Shown here: positions 25,916 to 35,187 of the stretch, one piece after another
Numbering within the stretch: position 1 is the first letter of the stretch
Layout: every line of letters begins with the position of its first letter
From: Pseudomonadota bacterium
GTDB taxonomy: Bacteria > Pseudomonadota > Alphaproteobacteria > UBA828
Length of the DNA: 39,093 nt
Reading direction: 5' to 3'
NCBI GenBank assembly: GCA_027624955.1
Contig: JAQBTG010000038.1
Span: 1 to 39,093, forward strand
Program-made: the position numbers and the translations under genes
The notes under the pieces: model-generated
Databases searched by the model: none
What the model was told of the DNA's origin: nothing
The model's input: only the letters and a program-made list of their open reading frames with translations

Positions 25916-27334
25916 ATGCGTCGTCATCGAAAAGCAAAAATTGTCGCCACCTTGGGGCCCGCGAGCTCCTCGCACGCGTGTATCCTCGCGCTTTTCGAAG
26001 CAGGCGTGGACGTGTTCCGCTTCAATTTTAGCCATGGCAGCCATGAAGAGCATCGCGCGCGCTTCGACATCGTGCGCCAGATTGAACGCGATGTCGGACG
26101 GCCGATTGCCGTGATGGCAGACCTTCAAGGACCCAAGTTAAGGGTTGGCGAATTCGTCTCCGGCGAAGCCATGCTGGTGACCGGTAGCAAATTCCGCCTC
26201 GATCTCGCGCCTGAACTCGGCGATGAGACCCGCGCCCCCCTGCCCCATCCGGAGATTTTCTCCGCCCTTCAGGACGGCGCGGAAATTCTGCTCGACGACG
26301 GACGCATCCGACTAAAAGTGGAATCGCATGGCGCTGACTTCGCCGATACGAAAGTGCTGGCCGGCGGCAAACTGTCTGATCACAAGGGCGTCAATCTGCC
26401 CCGCGTGGCGTTGAATGTTAGCGCGATCACGGTCAAGGATCAGCGCGACCTGCGCTTTGCCTTGAAATTGGGTGTGGATTGGGTGGCGCTCTCGTTCGTA
26501 CAGCGTCCGGAAGATGTCGCCGCCGCGCGAAAATTAATCGCTGGACGCGCGGCGATCATGACCAAGCTGGAAAAGCCGGCGGCGCTCGACAGTTTGGCGG
26601 AAATCATCGATCTCTCCGACGGCATCATGGTGGCGCGCGGCGACCTTGGCGTCGAGCTGGCGCCCGAAGACGTGCCGGCGGAGCAAAAGAATATCGTGCG
26701 CGCGGCACGGCGCGCGGGCAAGCCGGTGGTGGTCGCCACGCAAATGCTCGAATCGATGATTTACGCCGCCGCGCCGACCCGCGCCGAAGCGTCCGATGTT
26801 GCCACCGCGGTTTATGACGGCGCCGACGCGCTGATGCTGTCGGCTGAATCAGCGGCAGGCGCCTTTCCGGTGGAATCGGTAGAGATGATGAACCGGATTA
26901 TCGAACGCGTGGAGCGCGACCCGGCCTACCGCGGGTTCATCGAAAGCCAGCACCACGACCCCGAAGCGACGCCATCCGATGCTATTACCGCAGCGGCCCG
27001 GCAAGTTGCCGAAACGGTTAACGCCGCCGCCGTGGTGAGCTACACAACGTCCGGATCGACCGCGCTCCGCGCCGCGCGCGAACGACCAGCGGTGCCGATC
27101 CTGGCGCTCACGCCTGAGCTGACGACAGCGCGCCGCCTGGCCATGGTGTGGGGCGTGCATTGCTTGCAAACAGAAGACGCAACCGATTTTCAGGACATGG
27201 TAGCGATCGCCTGCACGGCGGTGAGCGAACAGGGTTTTGCCCGCCCCGGTGACCGCATCGTCATTACCGCCGGTGTGCCGTTCGGCACGCCGGGTTCGAC
27301 CAATGTGTTGCGTATTGCCTGGGTCGGCGAATGA
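25916..27334 (+). CDS. pyk: Pyruvate kinase
   Basis: This 472-residue cytoplasmic enzyme makes pyruvate and ATP from phosphoenolpyruvate. It begins with KIVATLGPASS and the substrate segment R35-N37-S39 (FRFNFSHG). ADLQGPKLRVG follows, then the active-site signature K217/E219 (MTKLEKPA), D243 (ARGDLGVE) and the ATQMLESM and LSAESAAGAFP segments. The C-terminal allosteric domain is present, so the gene is complete. It follows glycerate 2-kinase, whose product needs only enolase to become this enzyme's substrate. It converges on the TPR gene with about 20 bases between them. The upstream ribosome-binding site is weak (AGCGAGAA). Confidence 0.97.
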   Translation: MRRHRKAKIVATLGPASSSHACILALFEAGVDVFRFNFSHGSHEEHRARFDIVRQIERDVGRPIAVMADLQGPKLRVGEFVSGEAMLVTGSKFRLDLAPELGDETRAPLPHPEIFSALQDGAEILLDDGRIRLKVESHGADFADTKVLAGGKLSDHKGVNLPRVALNVSAITVKDQRDLRFALKLGVDWVALSFVQRPEDVAAARKLIAGRAAIMTKLEKPAALDSLAEIIDLSDGIMVARGDLGVELAPEDVPAEQKNIVRAARRAGKPVVVATQMLESMIYAAAPTRAEASDVATAVYDGADALMLSAESAAGAFPVESVEMMNRIIERVERDPAYRGFIESQHHDPEATPSDAITAAARQVAETVNAAAVVSYTTSGSTALRAARERPAVPILALTPELTTARRLAMVWGVHCLQTEDATDFQDMVAIACTAVSEQGFARPGDRIVITAGVPFGTPGSTNVLRIAWVGE

Positions 27335-27355
27335 ACGCGCGGTGACGTTGTTGCG

Positions 27356-27910
27356 CTAGATCGTCGAGCGTTCCAGAATCGGGCGCAGTCGTTCTATCAT
27401 ACTCTTTGCATGCTGCATGTGCGGATGCACGGCCAACGCTGCCTCGAATGCCGCCATGGCTTTCCCAGGACGTTCCAATGCCAGATTGATCAGGCCAAGG
27501 CCCGAGAGCGCGCCGAAATGGCGTGGCTCCAGCGCCAATGTGCGCTCGACATCCGCAATCGAGCGCTCGTACTCGCCGGTCAGAAAATAGAGCGTGGCGC
27601 GCTTGTTCCAGCCTTCGGCAAAATCCGGGCGCATCTCGATGACGGTGTTGAAGCTAGTCAGAGCGGCATCGAACTGCCCCTGATCCATCGCGGCGATCCC
27701 GCTCCCCAGGATGCGATCGATTGCGGCATCGTTCGACAGGCTCCAGAGATGCCAAATTTGCGCTTCGATGCCAACCACATCGCTCATGGTTTGAGCTGAC
27801 TTCAATTCGGCGAATAATTCGTTGAGCCGGGGATCGTCTTGCGCCGCCATACTCATGCGCCCCACCATAAGCGCAACCGTTAAGCCGATAAGGGCGATGA
27901 CGCGAATCAT
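27356..27910 (-). CDS. TPR-repeat exported protein
   Basis: This 184-residue protein has an N-terminal hydrophobic segment (about 1-20) that looks like a signal peptide or anchor. About three tetratricopeptide repeats follow (about 75-175; for example GQFDAALTSFNTVIEMRPDF, then GEYERSIADVERTLALEP). TPRs bind other proteins; no catalytic motif is seen. The ATG at 27910 overlaps the glcF stop by four bases (ATGA), so it is translated with the glycolate oxidase operon; a frame opening at 28027 lies inside glcF and is not the start. Whether it helps assemble glycolate oxidase is unknown; its placement may be incidental. Confidence 0.82.
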   Translation of the reverse strand: MIRVIALIGLTVALMVGRMSMAAQDDPRLNELFAELKSAQTMSDVVGIEAQIWHLWSLSNDAAIDRILGSGIAAMDQGQFDAALTSFNTVIEMRPDFAEGWNKRATLYFLTGEYERSIADVERTLALEPRHFGALSGLGLINLALERPGKAMAAFEAALAVHPHMQHAKSMIERLRPILERSTI

Positions 27911-29214
27911 CGGGCCAGAGAGCGACCGGCGAGAGCCGGCGGCAGCGGGCCGCCGGTCGCCCAATCGAGAAGCTCGGCCGTGTGAACGACCGGAATTTGC
28001 GTGCCGGAAGCGATCTGAACCATGCATCCTATATTCCCGGTAGCGATGATATCAGGCGTTATTTGCTCAAGCGTCTCGACCTTGCGTGTCAGCATGCGCC
28101 CGGCCAACTCGGGTTGCAAGATATTGTAAGTGCCGGCAGAGCCGCAGCACAGATGGCCGTCAACCGGCTCGCAGACCTCGAACCCCGCTTCAGCCAGCAG
28201 AGCCTGGGGTCCATCATGAATTTTTTGACCGTGCTGCAACGAACAGGCGCCGTGATAGGCAACTCGTAGCTTGGCGATATCCACCGATTTGAGCGGCCGC
28301 AAATCGATAAGGATTTCGCTGATATCGCGGGCCAGGCCAGCGACCTCGGCGGCGCCTGCAGCCAGCGCGGAATCGTCACGGAAGAGACTGCCATAATCCT
28401 TCAACATCGTGCCACAGCCCGACGCATTGGCGACGACAGCGTCCAGGGGCGCGCGGCGATGTTCGGCCAAGAAGGATTCAATATTGCCGCGCGCGAAGGA
28501 TTGCGCCGTCGCCCGCTCGCCCTGATGCAATGATAAGGCGCCGCAACAACCCGCGCCTTTCGCCACCACGACCTCGCAGCCGTGACGCGCCAGCAGACGC
28601 ACACTGGCTTCGTTTATCTGCGGCGCCAAAGCCTTCTGCACACAGCCGCTCAGCAGGGCCACACGCTTTTGCCGGGTGGCGCCATCGGCGGCGATGGTTT
28701 GCGGCCGGTCAACCCAAGACGGCGCATGCACGGGGCGGAACGACAACCGCATCAACGCGCCCAGGCGGCCGGGCAGAAATTGCCCGAGCACAGCCGGACC
28801 GCGAGCCGCCAACACTGCCACGCGGAACAGGCCGGGGCGCGGCAACAGCAGGCCGAGCAGGCGACGCAGCAGGCGATCAAGTGCCGGGCGGGTGTAGGTT
28901 TTTGCGATATGTTCGCGCGCGTGATCGACCAGATGCATGTAATCGACGCCCGATGGGCAGGTCGACATGCAGGACAGGCAAGACAGGCAGCGGTCGATAT
29001 GGCGCACCGTGGCGCTATCGGCGTCGCGGCCACTTTCCAGCATGTCCTTGATCATATAGATGCGCCCGCGCGGGCTGTCGCGCTCGTCGCCGAGCAGCAC
29101 ATAGGTCGGGCAAGTGGCCAGGCAAAATCCGCAATGGACGCAGGTTCTAAGAACCCGCTCGGCCTCAGCAATTTCCGGCTTGGCCAGCTGGATGATGTCG
29201 AACTGTGTTTGCAC
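27907..29214 (-). CDS. glcF: Glycolate oxidase iron-sulfur subunit
   Basis: This 435-residue iron-sulfur subunit passes electrons from the flavin subunits of glycolate oxidase to the respiratory chain. Two 4Fe-4S motifs are intact: CVHCGFCLATCP near residue 25 and CLSCLSCMSTCP near residue 77. Two CCG cysteine-rich domains follow, with GAGCCGALSLHQ and GHLCCGSAGTYN. The start codon is GTG with AGGAG about eleven bases upstream, 14 bases after the glcE stop. The order glcD-glcE-glcF is the standard operon arrangement. Confidence 0.96.
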   Translation of the reverse strand: MQTQFDIIQLAKPEIAEAERVLRTCVHCGFCLATCPTYVLLGDERDSPRGRIYMIKDMLESGRDADSATVRHIDRCLSCLSCMSTCPSGVDYMHLVDHAREHIAKTYTRPALDRLLRRLLGLLLPRPGLFRVAVLAARGPAVLGQFLPGRLGALMRLSFRPVHAPSWVDRPQTIAADGATRQKRVALLSGCVQKALAPQINEASVRLLARHGCEVVVAKGAGCCGALSLHQGERATAQSFARGNIESFLAEHRRAPLDAVVANASGCGTMLKDYGSLFRDDSALAAGAAEVAGLARDISEILIDLRPLKSVDIAKLRVAYHGACSLQHGQKIHDGPQALLAEAGFEVCEPVDGHLCCGSAGTYNILQPELAGRMLTRKVETLEQITPDIIATGNIGCMVQIASGTQIPVVHTAELLDWATGGPLPPALAGRSLAR

Positions 29215-29228
29215 GCTGCGCCTAGCTC

Positions 29229-30446
29229 CTAAACGCCAGCATACATGCGGCCCGGATTGAGTACGCCCGTCGGGTCAAAACTCTCCTTCAGGCGCGCCGA
29301 AAGCGCGGCGATGGCCGGCGCCGGGGGCTGAAATACCGGCACCACGGCGCGGATATCACCGGGCGCGCGCAGCAGGGTGGCGTGACCGCCAAGCGCCGCG
29401 ACAGCGCTTCGAACCGCCGCCGCGCCGGCATCTTCGGCCGCCGCCACGGCGAGCCACACCAGACCGCCGGCCCAATCGAAATATGCTTCCGAAACCAAAG
29501 TTTCGCGCAGTGTCGAAATCAAGCGCGCACCGGCGGTGGGCGGCAGCGAGATGCGCCACAACGCCCGCGCGTCCCCAGCGAACGGCGCAGCATCGCGGAT
29601 TTCGTGCCAAAATTGCCGCGAGTTCATACTGTGCAATTCCTCTATATCGCCGTGCGGCGCAAGCATGGTGCGGAGCATTGCGCAGCGCGCTTCCACGGAC
29701 GGGCCGATCCCTTCGACGCGGAGCGCGGTAACTGCTGCGCCAGCTGTGGCGACATAGGATACTTGTGAGCGCGCCGCCTGCGCCGCCGGCAAATAGGCTG
29801 CGCCGGAGACATCATGCGGGCTCGACATGGCTTCTCCGAGTGCCGCGATAGCGGCTTCGGCATCGAGACCAATGACAAGCACCGTGCGGGTGCGTTCCGG
29901 CGCCGGCATGACCTTTATCGATACTTCATGCAGCGCCGCGAGCGTGCCCCAAGAGCCGGCCAGCAGTTTGCAGAGATCATAACCGGTGACGTTCTTGACC
30001 ACCTTGCCGCCGGCCTTGAATGCCTCCGCCCGCCCACTGACGGCATGAAAGCCGAGCAGATGATCGCGCGCCGCGCCGGCCTTGATGCGGCGTGGGCCAG
30101 ACAAATTGCAGGCCAGGGCGCCGCCGAGCGTCGCTCCTGCCTCGGTTCCGAGCAGCGCGCCGTAATCAGCCGGCTCAAAGGCCAGCATCTGCCCTCTCTC
30201 ATCGAGCGCCGCCTCGATCTCGGCGAGCGGCGTGGCCGCGCCGGCGGTCAACACCAACTCCTCCGGCTCATAATCGCGGATGCCGGTAAAGGCTGACAGG
30301 TCGAGCGTGCGTTCGGCCTGCATCGGGCGGCCGAGCGCGCGCTTGCTGCCGCCGCCAATCAATTCGAGCGGATGGATTCCGGCGACGGCCCATTCGATCG
30401 CCTGAACAAGCTCGTCGACCGTGCGGGGTTTGAGTGCCTGATCCAT
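29229..30446 (-). CDS. glcE: Glycolate oxidase FAD-binding subunit
   Basis: This 405-residue FAD-binding protein is the GlcE partner needed for glycolate oxidase activity. It has a PCMH-type FAD domain with LELIGGGSKRALG, the LGTEAGATLGGALACN flavin-contact stretch and GKVVKNVTGYDLCKLLAGSWGT in the region typical of GlcE. The protein is shorter than GlcD, as usual. Its ATG overlaps the glcD stop by one base (TAATG), which indicates translational coupling, and glcF follows 14 bases later. Confidence 0.95.
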   Translation of the reverse strand: MDQALKPRTVDELVQAIEWAVAGIHPLELIGGGSKRALGRPMQAERTLDLSAFTGIRDYEPEELVLTAGAATPLAEIEAALDERGQMLAFEPADYGALLGTEAGATLGGALACNLSGPRRIKAGAARDHLLGFHAVSGRAEAFKAGGKVVKNVTGYDLCKLLAGSWGTLAALHEVSIKVMPAPERTRTVLVIGLDAEAAIAALGEAMSSPHDVSGAAYLPAAQAARSQVSYVATAGAAVTALRVEGIGPSVEARCAMLRTMLAPHGDIEELHSMNSRQFWHEIRDAAPFAGDARALWRISLPPTAGARLISTLRETLVSEAYFDWAGGLVWLAVAAAEDAGAAAVRSAVAALGGHATLLRAPGDIRAVVPVFQPPAPAIAALSARLKESFDPTGVLNPGRMYAGV

Positions 30447-31933
30447 TAAAAGCGCGGCAAATCCGGGAACGGCATTTGACCGCCATGCACATGTAGGCGG
30501 CCCAGTTCGGCGCAGCGGTGAAGCGTCGGAAAGACTTTGCCCGGATTTAACAGATGCTCGGCGTCAAATGCGCATTTGACGCGCTGCTGTTGCTTGAGGT
30601 CGATCTCCGTAAACATCTCGCCCATAAGGTCACGTTTTTCTACGCCCACGCCATGCTCTCCGGTCAGCACGCCGCCGACTTCGACACAGAGTTTAAGAAT
30701 CTTGCCGCCCATTTCTTCGGTCCGTTCCAACTCGCCAGGCACATTGGAATCATAGAGAATAAGCGGGTGCAAATTGCCGTCGCCGGCATGAAACACATTG
30801 GCCACCTGCAGGCCATATTCCGCCGACAATTCGGAAATGCGATTGAGCACTTGCGACAGGCAACGGCGGGGAATCGTGCCGTCCATGACGTAGTAATCGG
30901 GCGAGATCCTGCCGGCCGCCGGAAACGCCGATTTCCGCCCCAACCAAAAACGCTGGCGCTCGGCCTCGCTCTCGCTCACGCGGAGCGAGGTCGCGTCGCA
31001 GGCGCTGGCGATATCGCCGACGCGGCGCACCAGTTCGGCGACTTCAATTTCCGGCCCGTCGAGTTCACAAATCAGTATCGCCGCAGCGTCGAGCGGATAA
31101 CCGGCATGGCAAAAATCTTCGGCTGCTTTAATCGCCGGGCCATCCATCAGCTCAAGCCCGGCGGGAATGATGCCGGCGGCGATAATGCCAGCGACGCATT
31201 GCCCGGCGCTATCGTTGTTGGCGAACCCCATTAAGAGAGCCTGCGCCACAGGCGGTTTGGGCAGGATGCGGACGGTCACTTCGGTGATGATGCCAAGCAT
31301 GCCCTCGGAGCCGGTAATCACGCCGAGAAGATCGTAGCCTTCGCTATCGAATTGCTTGCCGCCGATGCGGATGATCTCACCGCCCATCAGCACCATTTCG
31401 ACGCCGAGCAGATTGTTGGTCGTGAGGCCGTATTTCAGGCAGTGCACACCGCCGGAATTCTCGGCCACATTGCCGCCAATAGAGCAGGCAATCTGACTGG
31501 AGGGATCGGGCGCATAGTAAAATCCGGCGGCGTCCATCGCCTTGCTGATGGCCAAATTGGCGACGCCCGGCTGCACCACCGCCGAGCGGTTGGCATAGTC
31601 GATTTCGAGAATGCGATTGAATCTTCCAAGGCCGATGGTGATGCCATCGGCAAGCGGCAGAGCGCCGCCGGAAAGACCGGTGCCGGCGCCGCGCGGCACC
31701 ACTTTCACACCATGCTGCGCACAATAGGCGAGGAGACGCGAAACCTCTGCGGTATCGCCCGGCAGAACGACCAGCATCGGGGTCTGGCGGTAGGCGCTTA
31801 GAGCGTCGTTTTCATAAGTTTTGAGCGACGCGTCGTCGGCCATGACATACGTCGCGCCGACAATCTCACGCAGGCCGGCGGCAATCTCCGTGCGGCGGCT
31901 GATGGTGGATTGATCGGGTGTGGGCATCTTCAT
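30446..31933 (-). CDS. glcD: Glycolate oxidase subunit GlcD
   Basis: This 495-residue flavoprotein oxidises glycolate (and often D-lactate) to glyoxylate. The FAD-binding PRGAGTGLSGG motif is at 80-90, PGVANLAISKA and SSQIACSIGGNVAENSGG follow in separate pieces, and the C-terminal FAD-oxidase domain has NVFHAGDGNLHP and LTGEHGVGVEKR. Its length fits GlcD. It heads the glcDEF-TPR operon. Two close ATG codons (31933 and 31927) are both possible starts. With glycerate kinase and pyruvate kinase opposite, a glycolate-to-pyruvate route is suggested. Confidence 0.96.
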   Translation of the reverse strand: MKMPTPDQSTISRRTEIAAGLREIVGATYVMADDASLKTYENDALSAYRQTPMLVVLPGDTAEVSRLLAYCAQHGVKVVPRGAGTGLSGGALPLADGITIGLGRFNRILEIDYANRSAVVQPGVANLAISKAMDAAGFYYAPDPSSQIACSIGGNVAENSGGVHCLKYGLTTNNLLGVEMVLMGGEIIRIGGKQFDSEGYDLLGVITGSEGMLGIITEVTVRILPKPPVAQALLMGFANNDSAGQCVAGIIAAGIIPAGLELMDGPAIKAAEDFCHAGYPLDAAAILICELDGPEIEVAELVRRVGDIASACDATSLRVSESEAERQRFWLGRKSAFPAAGRISPDYYVMDGTIPRRCLSQVLNRISELSAEYGLQVANVFHAGDGNLHPLILYDSNVPGELERTEEMGGKILKLCVEVGGVLTGEHGVGVEKRDLMGEMFTEIDLKQQQRVKCAFDAEHLLNPGKVFPTLHRCAELGRLHVHGGQMPFPDLPRF

Positions 31934-32101
31934 GGCGGCGCTTCGCTGCTAATGACTAGCGGGTCGCAGACAGTGTACGAATTCCGCCGTTCATCGGGCA
32001 ATAGCGCAAGACTCTCGCGCAGCCGTTTGAGCGCCAGAGGTGGCTGTAAGTCTCTTAAGAACGGGAATTCTCAGCCGCGGCAAGGCGGCGGACGGGCGGG
32101 C

Positions 32102-32227
32102 TTAGCCCTGGCGCGCCTTGAAGCGCGGGTTGGTCTTGTTGATGACGTATACCCGGCCCCTACGGCGAACGATACGGCAATCCTTGTGGCGCCGTTTGGC
32201 TGCACGCAATGAGTTGAGAACTTTCAT
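32102..32227 (-). CDS. rpmJ: 50S ribosomal protein L36
   Basis: A 41-codon frame from ATG 32227 to TAA 32102 encodes [17 protein letters not shown] followed by [19 protein letters not shown] and KARQG, a clear L36. It is the alphaproteobacterial long form with a single cysteine, without the four zinc ligands of the classical 37-38-residue form. It stands alone between glcD and the methyltransferase gene, outside the spc ribosomal operon, as is usual in this class. The ribosome-binding site is a purine run (GAAGAAAG). Confidence 0.97.
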   Translation of the reverse strand: MKVLNSLRAAKRRHKDCRIVRRRGRVYVINKTNPRFKARQG

Positions 32228-32309
32228 GGTTTAGGCTTTCTTCGGGCAATTTCAATAGCGCGCGGAAGATAGGCGCGCGGTTTGCGGCTGTCAACGCCAG
32301 GAACAGCGG

Positions 32310-33338
32310 TTATCTCAGCGCAGGATCCGATTTTCGCCCATATATCCGGAATATCGCCACATCGCCGCTGTCGAAGACCTTGATCCGATTGGCCCACATT
32401 TCAATCTCAGCGATGATCGCCGGCGCCCAGCCTGGTCGTGCTTTGCTTTCGGGCGCGATCTTTTCACTAAACTTGGCGAGCGCGCTCAGGATTTGCGCAC
32501 GCACGGTAGCGGTCACGTCTTCGGTTATACTCACTTCGAAGCCGAGCTCTGAAATAAATGCACGGGTTTGGTCCAACGACCATAAAACCGGGCGCGCCGG
32601 CTCTTGCGCGGCCCATTCTTCAATTGCCGTGCTGGTGGCGCTGGGTTTGACCGCCAAATAATCCGTCAGCACCAGTTGGCCGTCGTTCCGCAGGCACTCG
32701 TAAAATTTTTTGAATATCGCTTCCTTATTGTCGATCGTGAACAGCGCATCCTTCGAAAACACGGTGTTAAAACCGCCATCGCGCAAATCTAGGCTTTCGA
32801 GATCGAACGTCTTGACCATCGCCTTTCTGCCTAGGCCGGCCATATGTGAAAGCTCCGCCCCCGCTTCGGCCAGTAAGGGTGAGGCTTCGAAGCCCGAAAC
32901 CCAGGCGCCCGTCTGGTTGTGAAGCGCCCGCGTCGTGCCGCCCAATCCGGCGCCGAAATCGATGATCATCATGCCCGAATTAAGACCGAGGGGGCGGATC
33001 AACGCCTCGATTTCCTCATCTCCGCCGGGGCCCAAATAGCCTTTGCCCCAAATTTCCTCAGTTACCTGCAGGCGCGGATCGGACCAGGCGAGAGCCCGCC
33101 GGCCTTCCCAGATCGGCATCGATTTTTGCGCATCCGAAAATTCGTCGGGCGCGGGTTCGGCTGCCTGTTCGGGCTCATAATAATATCCTGCCCACCAGGC
33201 TTGCAGGCGTTTTGTCAAATGGCTTTGCGTGACCAAATTTGAAGGCAGGCTGGGTAAGCGCATCATTGGGTTGCACCGGACAGAAATTGGCGTCGGCTCA
33301 CCGCCGACACGCGTGGACCCGTCCATATTCGACGCCAA
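32310..33338 (-). CDS. SAM-dependent methyltransferase
   Basis: This protein of up to 342 residues has a class I Rossmann methyltransferase domain. The SAM-binding motif I is IDFGAGLGG (127-134), followed by an acidic strand end (GFEASP) and a motif with FNTVFSKDALFTID and LVLTDYLAV. It resembles small-molecule methyltransferases of the phosphoethanolamine or sterol type, but the substrate is not readable. The first 75 residues have no family character, and the start is uncertain: no good ribosome-binding site precedes ATG 33338 or the ATG pair near 33266. It lies 61 bases after the fumarylacetoacetase-family gene on the same strand. Confidence 0.78.
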   Translation of the reverse strand: MASNMDGSTRVGGEPTPISVRCNPMMRLPSLPSNLVTQSHLTKRLQAWWAGYYYEPEQAAEPAPDEFSDAQKSMPIWEGRRALAWSDPRLQVTEEIWGKGYLGPGGDEEIEALIRPLGLNSGMMIIDFGAGLGGTTRALHNQTGAWVSGFEASPLLAEAGAELSHMAGLGRKAMVKTFDLESLDLRDGGFNTVFSKDALFTIDNKEAIFKKFYECLRNDGQLVLTDYLAVKPSATSTAIEEWAAQEPARPVLWSLDQTRAFISELGFEVSITEDVTATVRAQILSALAKFSEKIAPESKARPGWAPAIIAEIEMWANRIKVFDSGDVAIFRIYGRKSDPALR

Positions 33339-33399
33339 TGCTTAAAACTATCTAAATTTAGGAGCGTCCGCCCACCGAAGAGGGCACGATATTGCCCGG

Positions 33400-34257
33400 T
33401 CAGGCCTGCGCCAGCTCCTGACGTTGGCTGCCTAAACCGTCGATTTCAAGTTCCATCACATCGCCCGCGACCAGGAATTTAGGTGGTTTCATGCCCATTC
33501 CGACGCCCGGCGGGGTGCCGGTGGCAATCAAATCGCCAGCTTCCAAGACCATGAATTGGCTTAAATACCAGACCAAATGGGCAACACCAAAAATCATCGT
33601 GCTGGTGTTGCCGTTTTGGCTGAGATCGCCATTGACCGAAAGCTTCATCGCCAGTGCCTGCGGGTCAGCGATTTCATCGCGGCTGACCAGCCACGGACCG
33701 GTTGGGCAGAAGGTTTTGGCCGACTTTCCCTTGATCCAGGTCGGCCCGCGATTGATCTGAAAATCGCGCTCCGAGACATCGTTGACGATGCAGTAGCCGG
33801 CCACATAGTCCATTGCCGACGCCTCATCGGCGACATAACTCGCCTCTTTGCCGATGACCACGCCAAGCTCGACTTCCCAATCCGTTTTCACGCTGGTGCG
33901 CGGCACAAACACCGTGTCGTTGGGCCCGCAATAGGAGCTCGGCGCCTTGGTGAAGAGGATCGGTTCGGACGGTACCTTCATGCCAGCCTCAGCCGCGTGA
34001 TCAGCATAATTCAGGCCGATGGCGAGGATATTGCCGGGGCGCGCGATCGGGGCGCCGATGCGCTCGGCAGCGATATCGATGATTGGAAAACCCTCGATGC
34101 CCTCTTTCAAGCGCGATTCGAGCGCCGCCATGCCACCGGCCGCCAGCCAGGCGCCGTCATATTCGTTCACAATCGAAGAGACGTCGATCACGATCCCGTC
34201 TGCCATCCGCACCGACGGCCGTTCCCGGCCCGGTGCGCCCACGCGCATCAACTTCAT
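33400..34257 (-). CDS. Fumarylacetoacetate hydrolase family protein
   Basis: A 285-residue protein of the FAH superfamily, which cleaves or decarboxylates C-C bonds in 2-oxo acids (fumarylpyruvate hydrolase, oxaloacetate decarboxylase and ureidoglycolate lyase are examples). Mg-binding acids lie in DWEVELGVVIG, and GYCIVNDVSERDFQ with KGKSAKTFCPTGPW follows as in the family. GGAG seven bases before ATG 34257 fixes the start; the frame remains open to 34479 but that portion is not family sequence. The DUF1445 gene ends 19 bases upstream, so the two are likely co-transcribed, perhaps in amino-acid-derived ring or lactam catabolism (inference). Confidence 0.9.
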   Translation of the reverse strand: MKLMRVGAPGRERPSVRMADGIVIDVSSIVNEYDGAWLAAGGMAALESRLKEGIEGFPIIDIAAERIGAPIARPGNILAIGLNYADHAAEAGMKVPSEPILFTKAPSSYCGPNDTVFVPRTSVKTDWEVELGVVIGKEASYVADEASAMDYVAGYCIVNDVSERDFQINRGPTWIKGKSAKTFCPTGPWLVSRDEIADPQALAMKLSVNGDLSQNGNTSTMIFGVAHLVWYLSQFMVLEAGDLIATGTPPGVGMGMKPPKFLVAGDVMELEIDGLGSQRQELAQA

Positions 34258-34276
34258 CGTTTGGCTCCAAAAATTT

Positions 34277-35131
34277 TTAGGGCGATTGTGGGGCGGAAGA
34301 TATCTCCGGACCTCTGCCCGCGGCAAGCTCAGAAGCGGCAATATCGCTAATGACCATAAATCCGGGTGCGTGAGTGATGCAGATATCGGGCCGCGCCTGT
34401 TTGATCGCCATCTGTGGGGTGACGCCGCATGCCCAGAACACCGGTATTTCGCCGTCTTCCACCGGCGTGGGTTCGCCAAAATCCGGCGCCATGATATCTT
34501 TTATGCCAATCGCCGCCGCGTCGCCAATTTGCACCGGCACGCCGTGCGCGAGATCGAATTGTGCGCAGATTCGGGCGGCCCGTTGAGCATGTTCGGGCGT
34601 CATCGGCCGCATCGAAACGACCGTCGGGCCAGCGAACGTGCCCGCCGGAACGGTCTCGATATTGGAGATGAACATGGGCACCCCCATGTTGCGTTCGATA
34701 TGGCGCAGCGGAATACCGTTGTCCAGCAACGCCGATTCAAAACTATAAGAGCAGCCGAGAACGAAGCCGACGAAGTCATCCTCCCAAACATCACGGATAT
34801 CGCTGGTCTCGCGCTCCAGCTCACCGTGTCGATAGATGCGGTAAAGCGGCACATCGGTACGCAGATCGAAATCCTCGGCCAGGCTCGGCAGTGCCGGATC
34901 GCCCGGCTTTGAGATGGCGAGCAACGGGCACGGTTTGGGATTTGCCTCGCAATAGCGGTGGAAATCATCGGCCAGATGGGACGGCAGGATGACCAGATTG
35001 CCCTGCACGCAAAGCGGCGCGGCGCCAGCGGTTTGATCGGCGAAAAGGCCGCTGCGAATCCGGGCGCGGAGGGCCACCGCTTCATCGCGCGCGGCACTAC
35101 GCGCAGCGACTTGTTGTTCCATTGTGCTCAC
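34277..35131 (-). CDS. DUF1445 putative hydro-lyase (D-glutamate cyclase-like)
   Basis: This 284-residue protein matches the DUF1445 family, annotated as putative hydro-lyases with D-glutamate cyclase relatives. Typical stretches are GNLVILPSHLADDFHRYC, the FVLGCSYSFESAL segment, NMGVPMFISNIE and the C-terminal FWACGVTPQMA and ITHAPGFMVISDI. A GTG start at 35131 has AAGGAA nine bases upstream; ATG 35122 is an alternative. It pairs with the FAH-family gene downstream. The family often sits with 5-oxoproline or lactam genes, which are not seen here. Confidence 0.88.
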   Translation of the reverse strand: MSTMEQQVAARSAARDEAVALRARIRSGLFADQTAGAAPLCVQGNLVILPSHLADDFHRYCEANPKPCPLLAISKPGDPALPSLAEDFDLRTDVPLYRIYRHGELERETSDIRDVWEDDFVGFVLGCSYSFESALLDNGIPLRHIERNMGVPMFISNIETVPAGTFAGPTVVSMRPMTPEHAQRAARICAQFDLAHGVPVQIGDAAAIGIKDIMAPDFGEPTPVEDGEIPVFWACGVTPQMAIKQARPDICITHAPGFMVISDIAASELAAGRGPEISSAPQSP

Positions 35132-35187
35132 GGGTTCAATTTCCTTTGCGGGCCAGTCCGAAGGTTAGAATTTACCGTATTTCGAAT

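Noticed and set aside
34258-34479. N-terminal extension of the FAH-family protein
   Set aside because: The frame overlaps the DUF1445 gene, and a good GGAG site precedes ATG 34257, where the family sequence starts.
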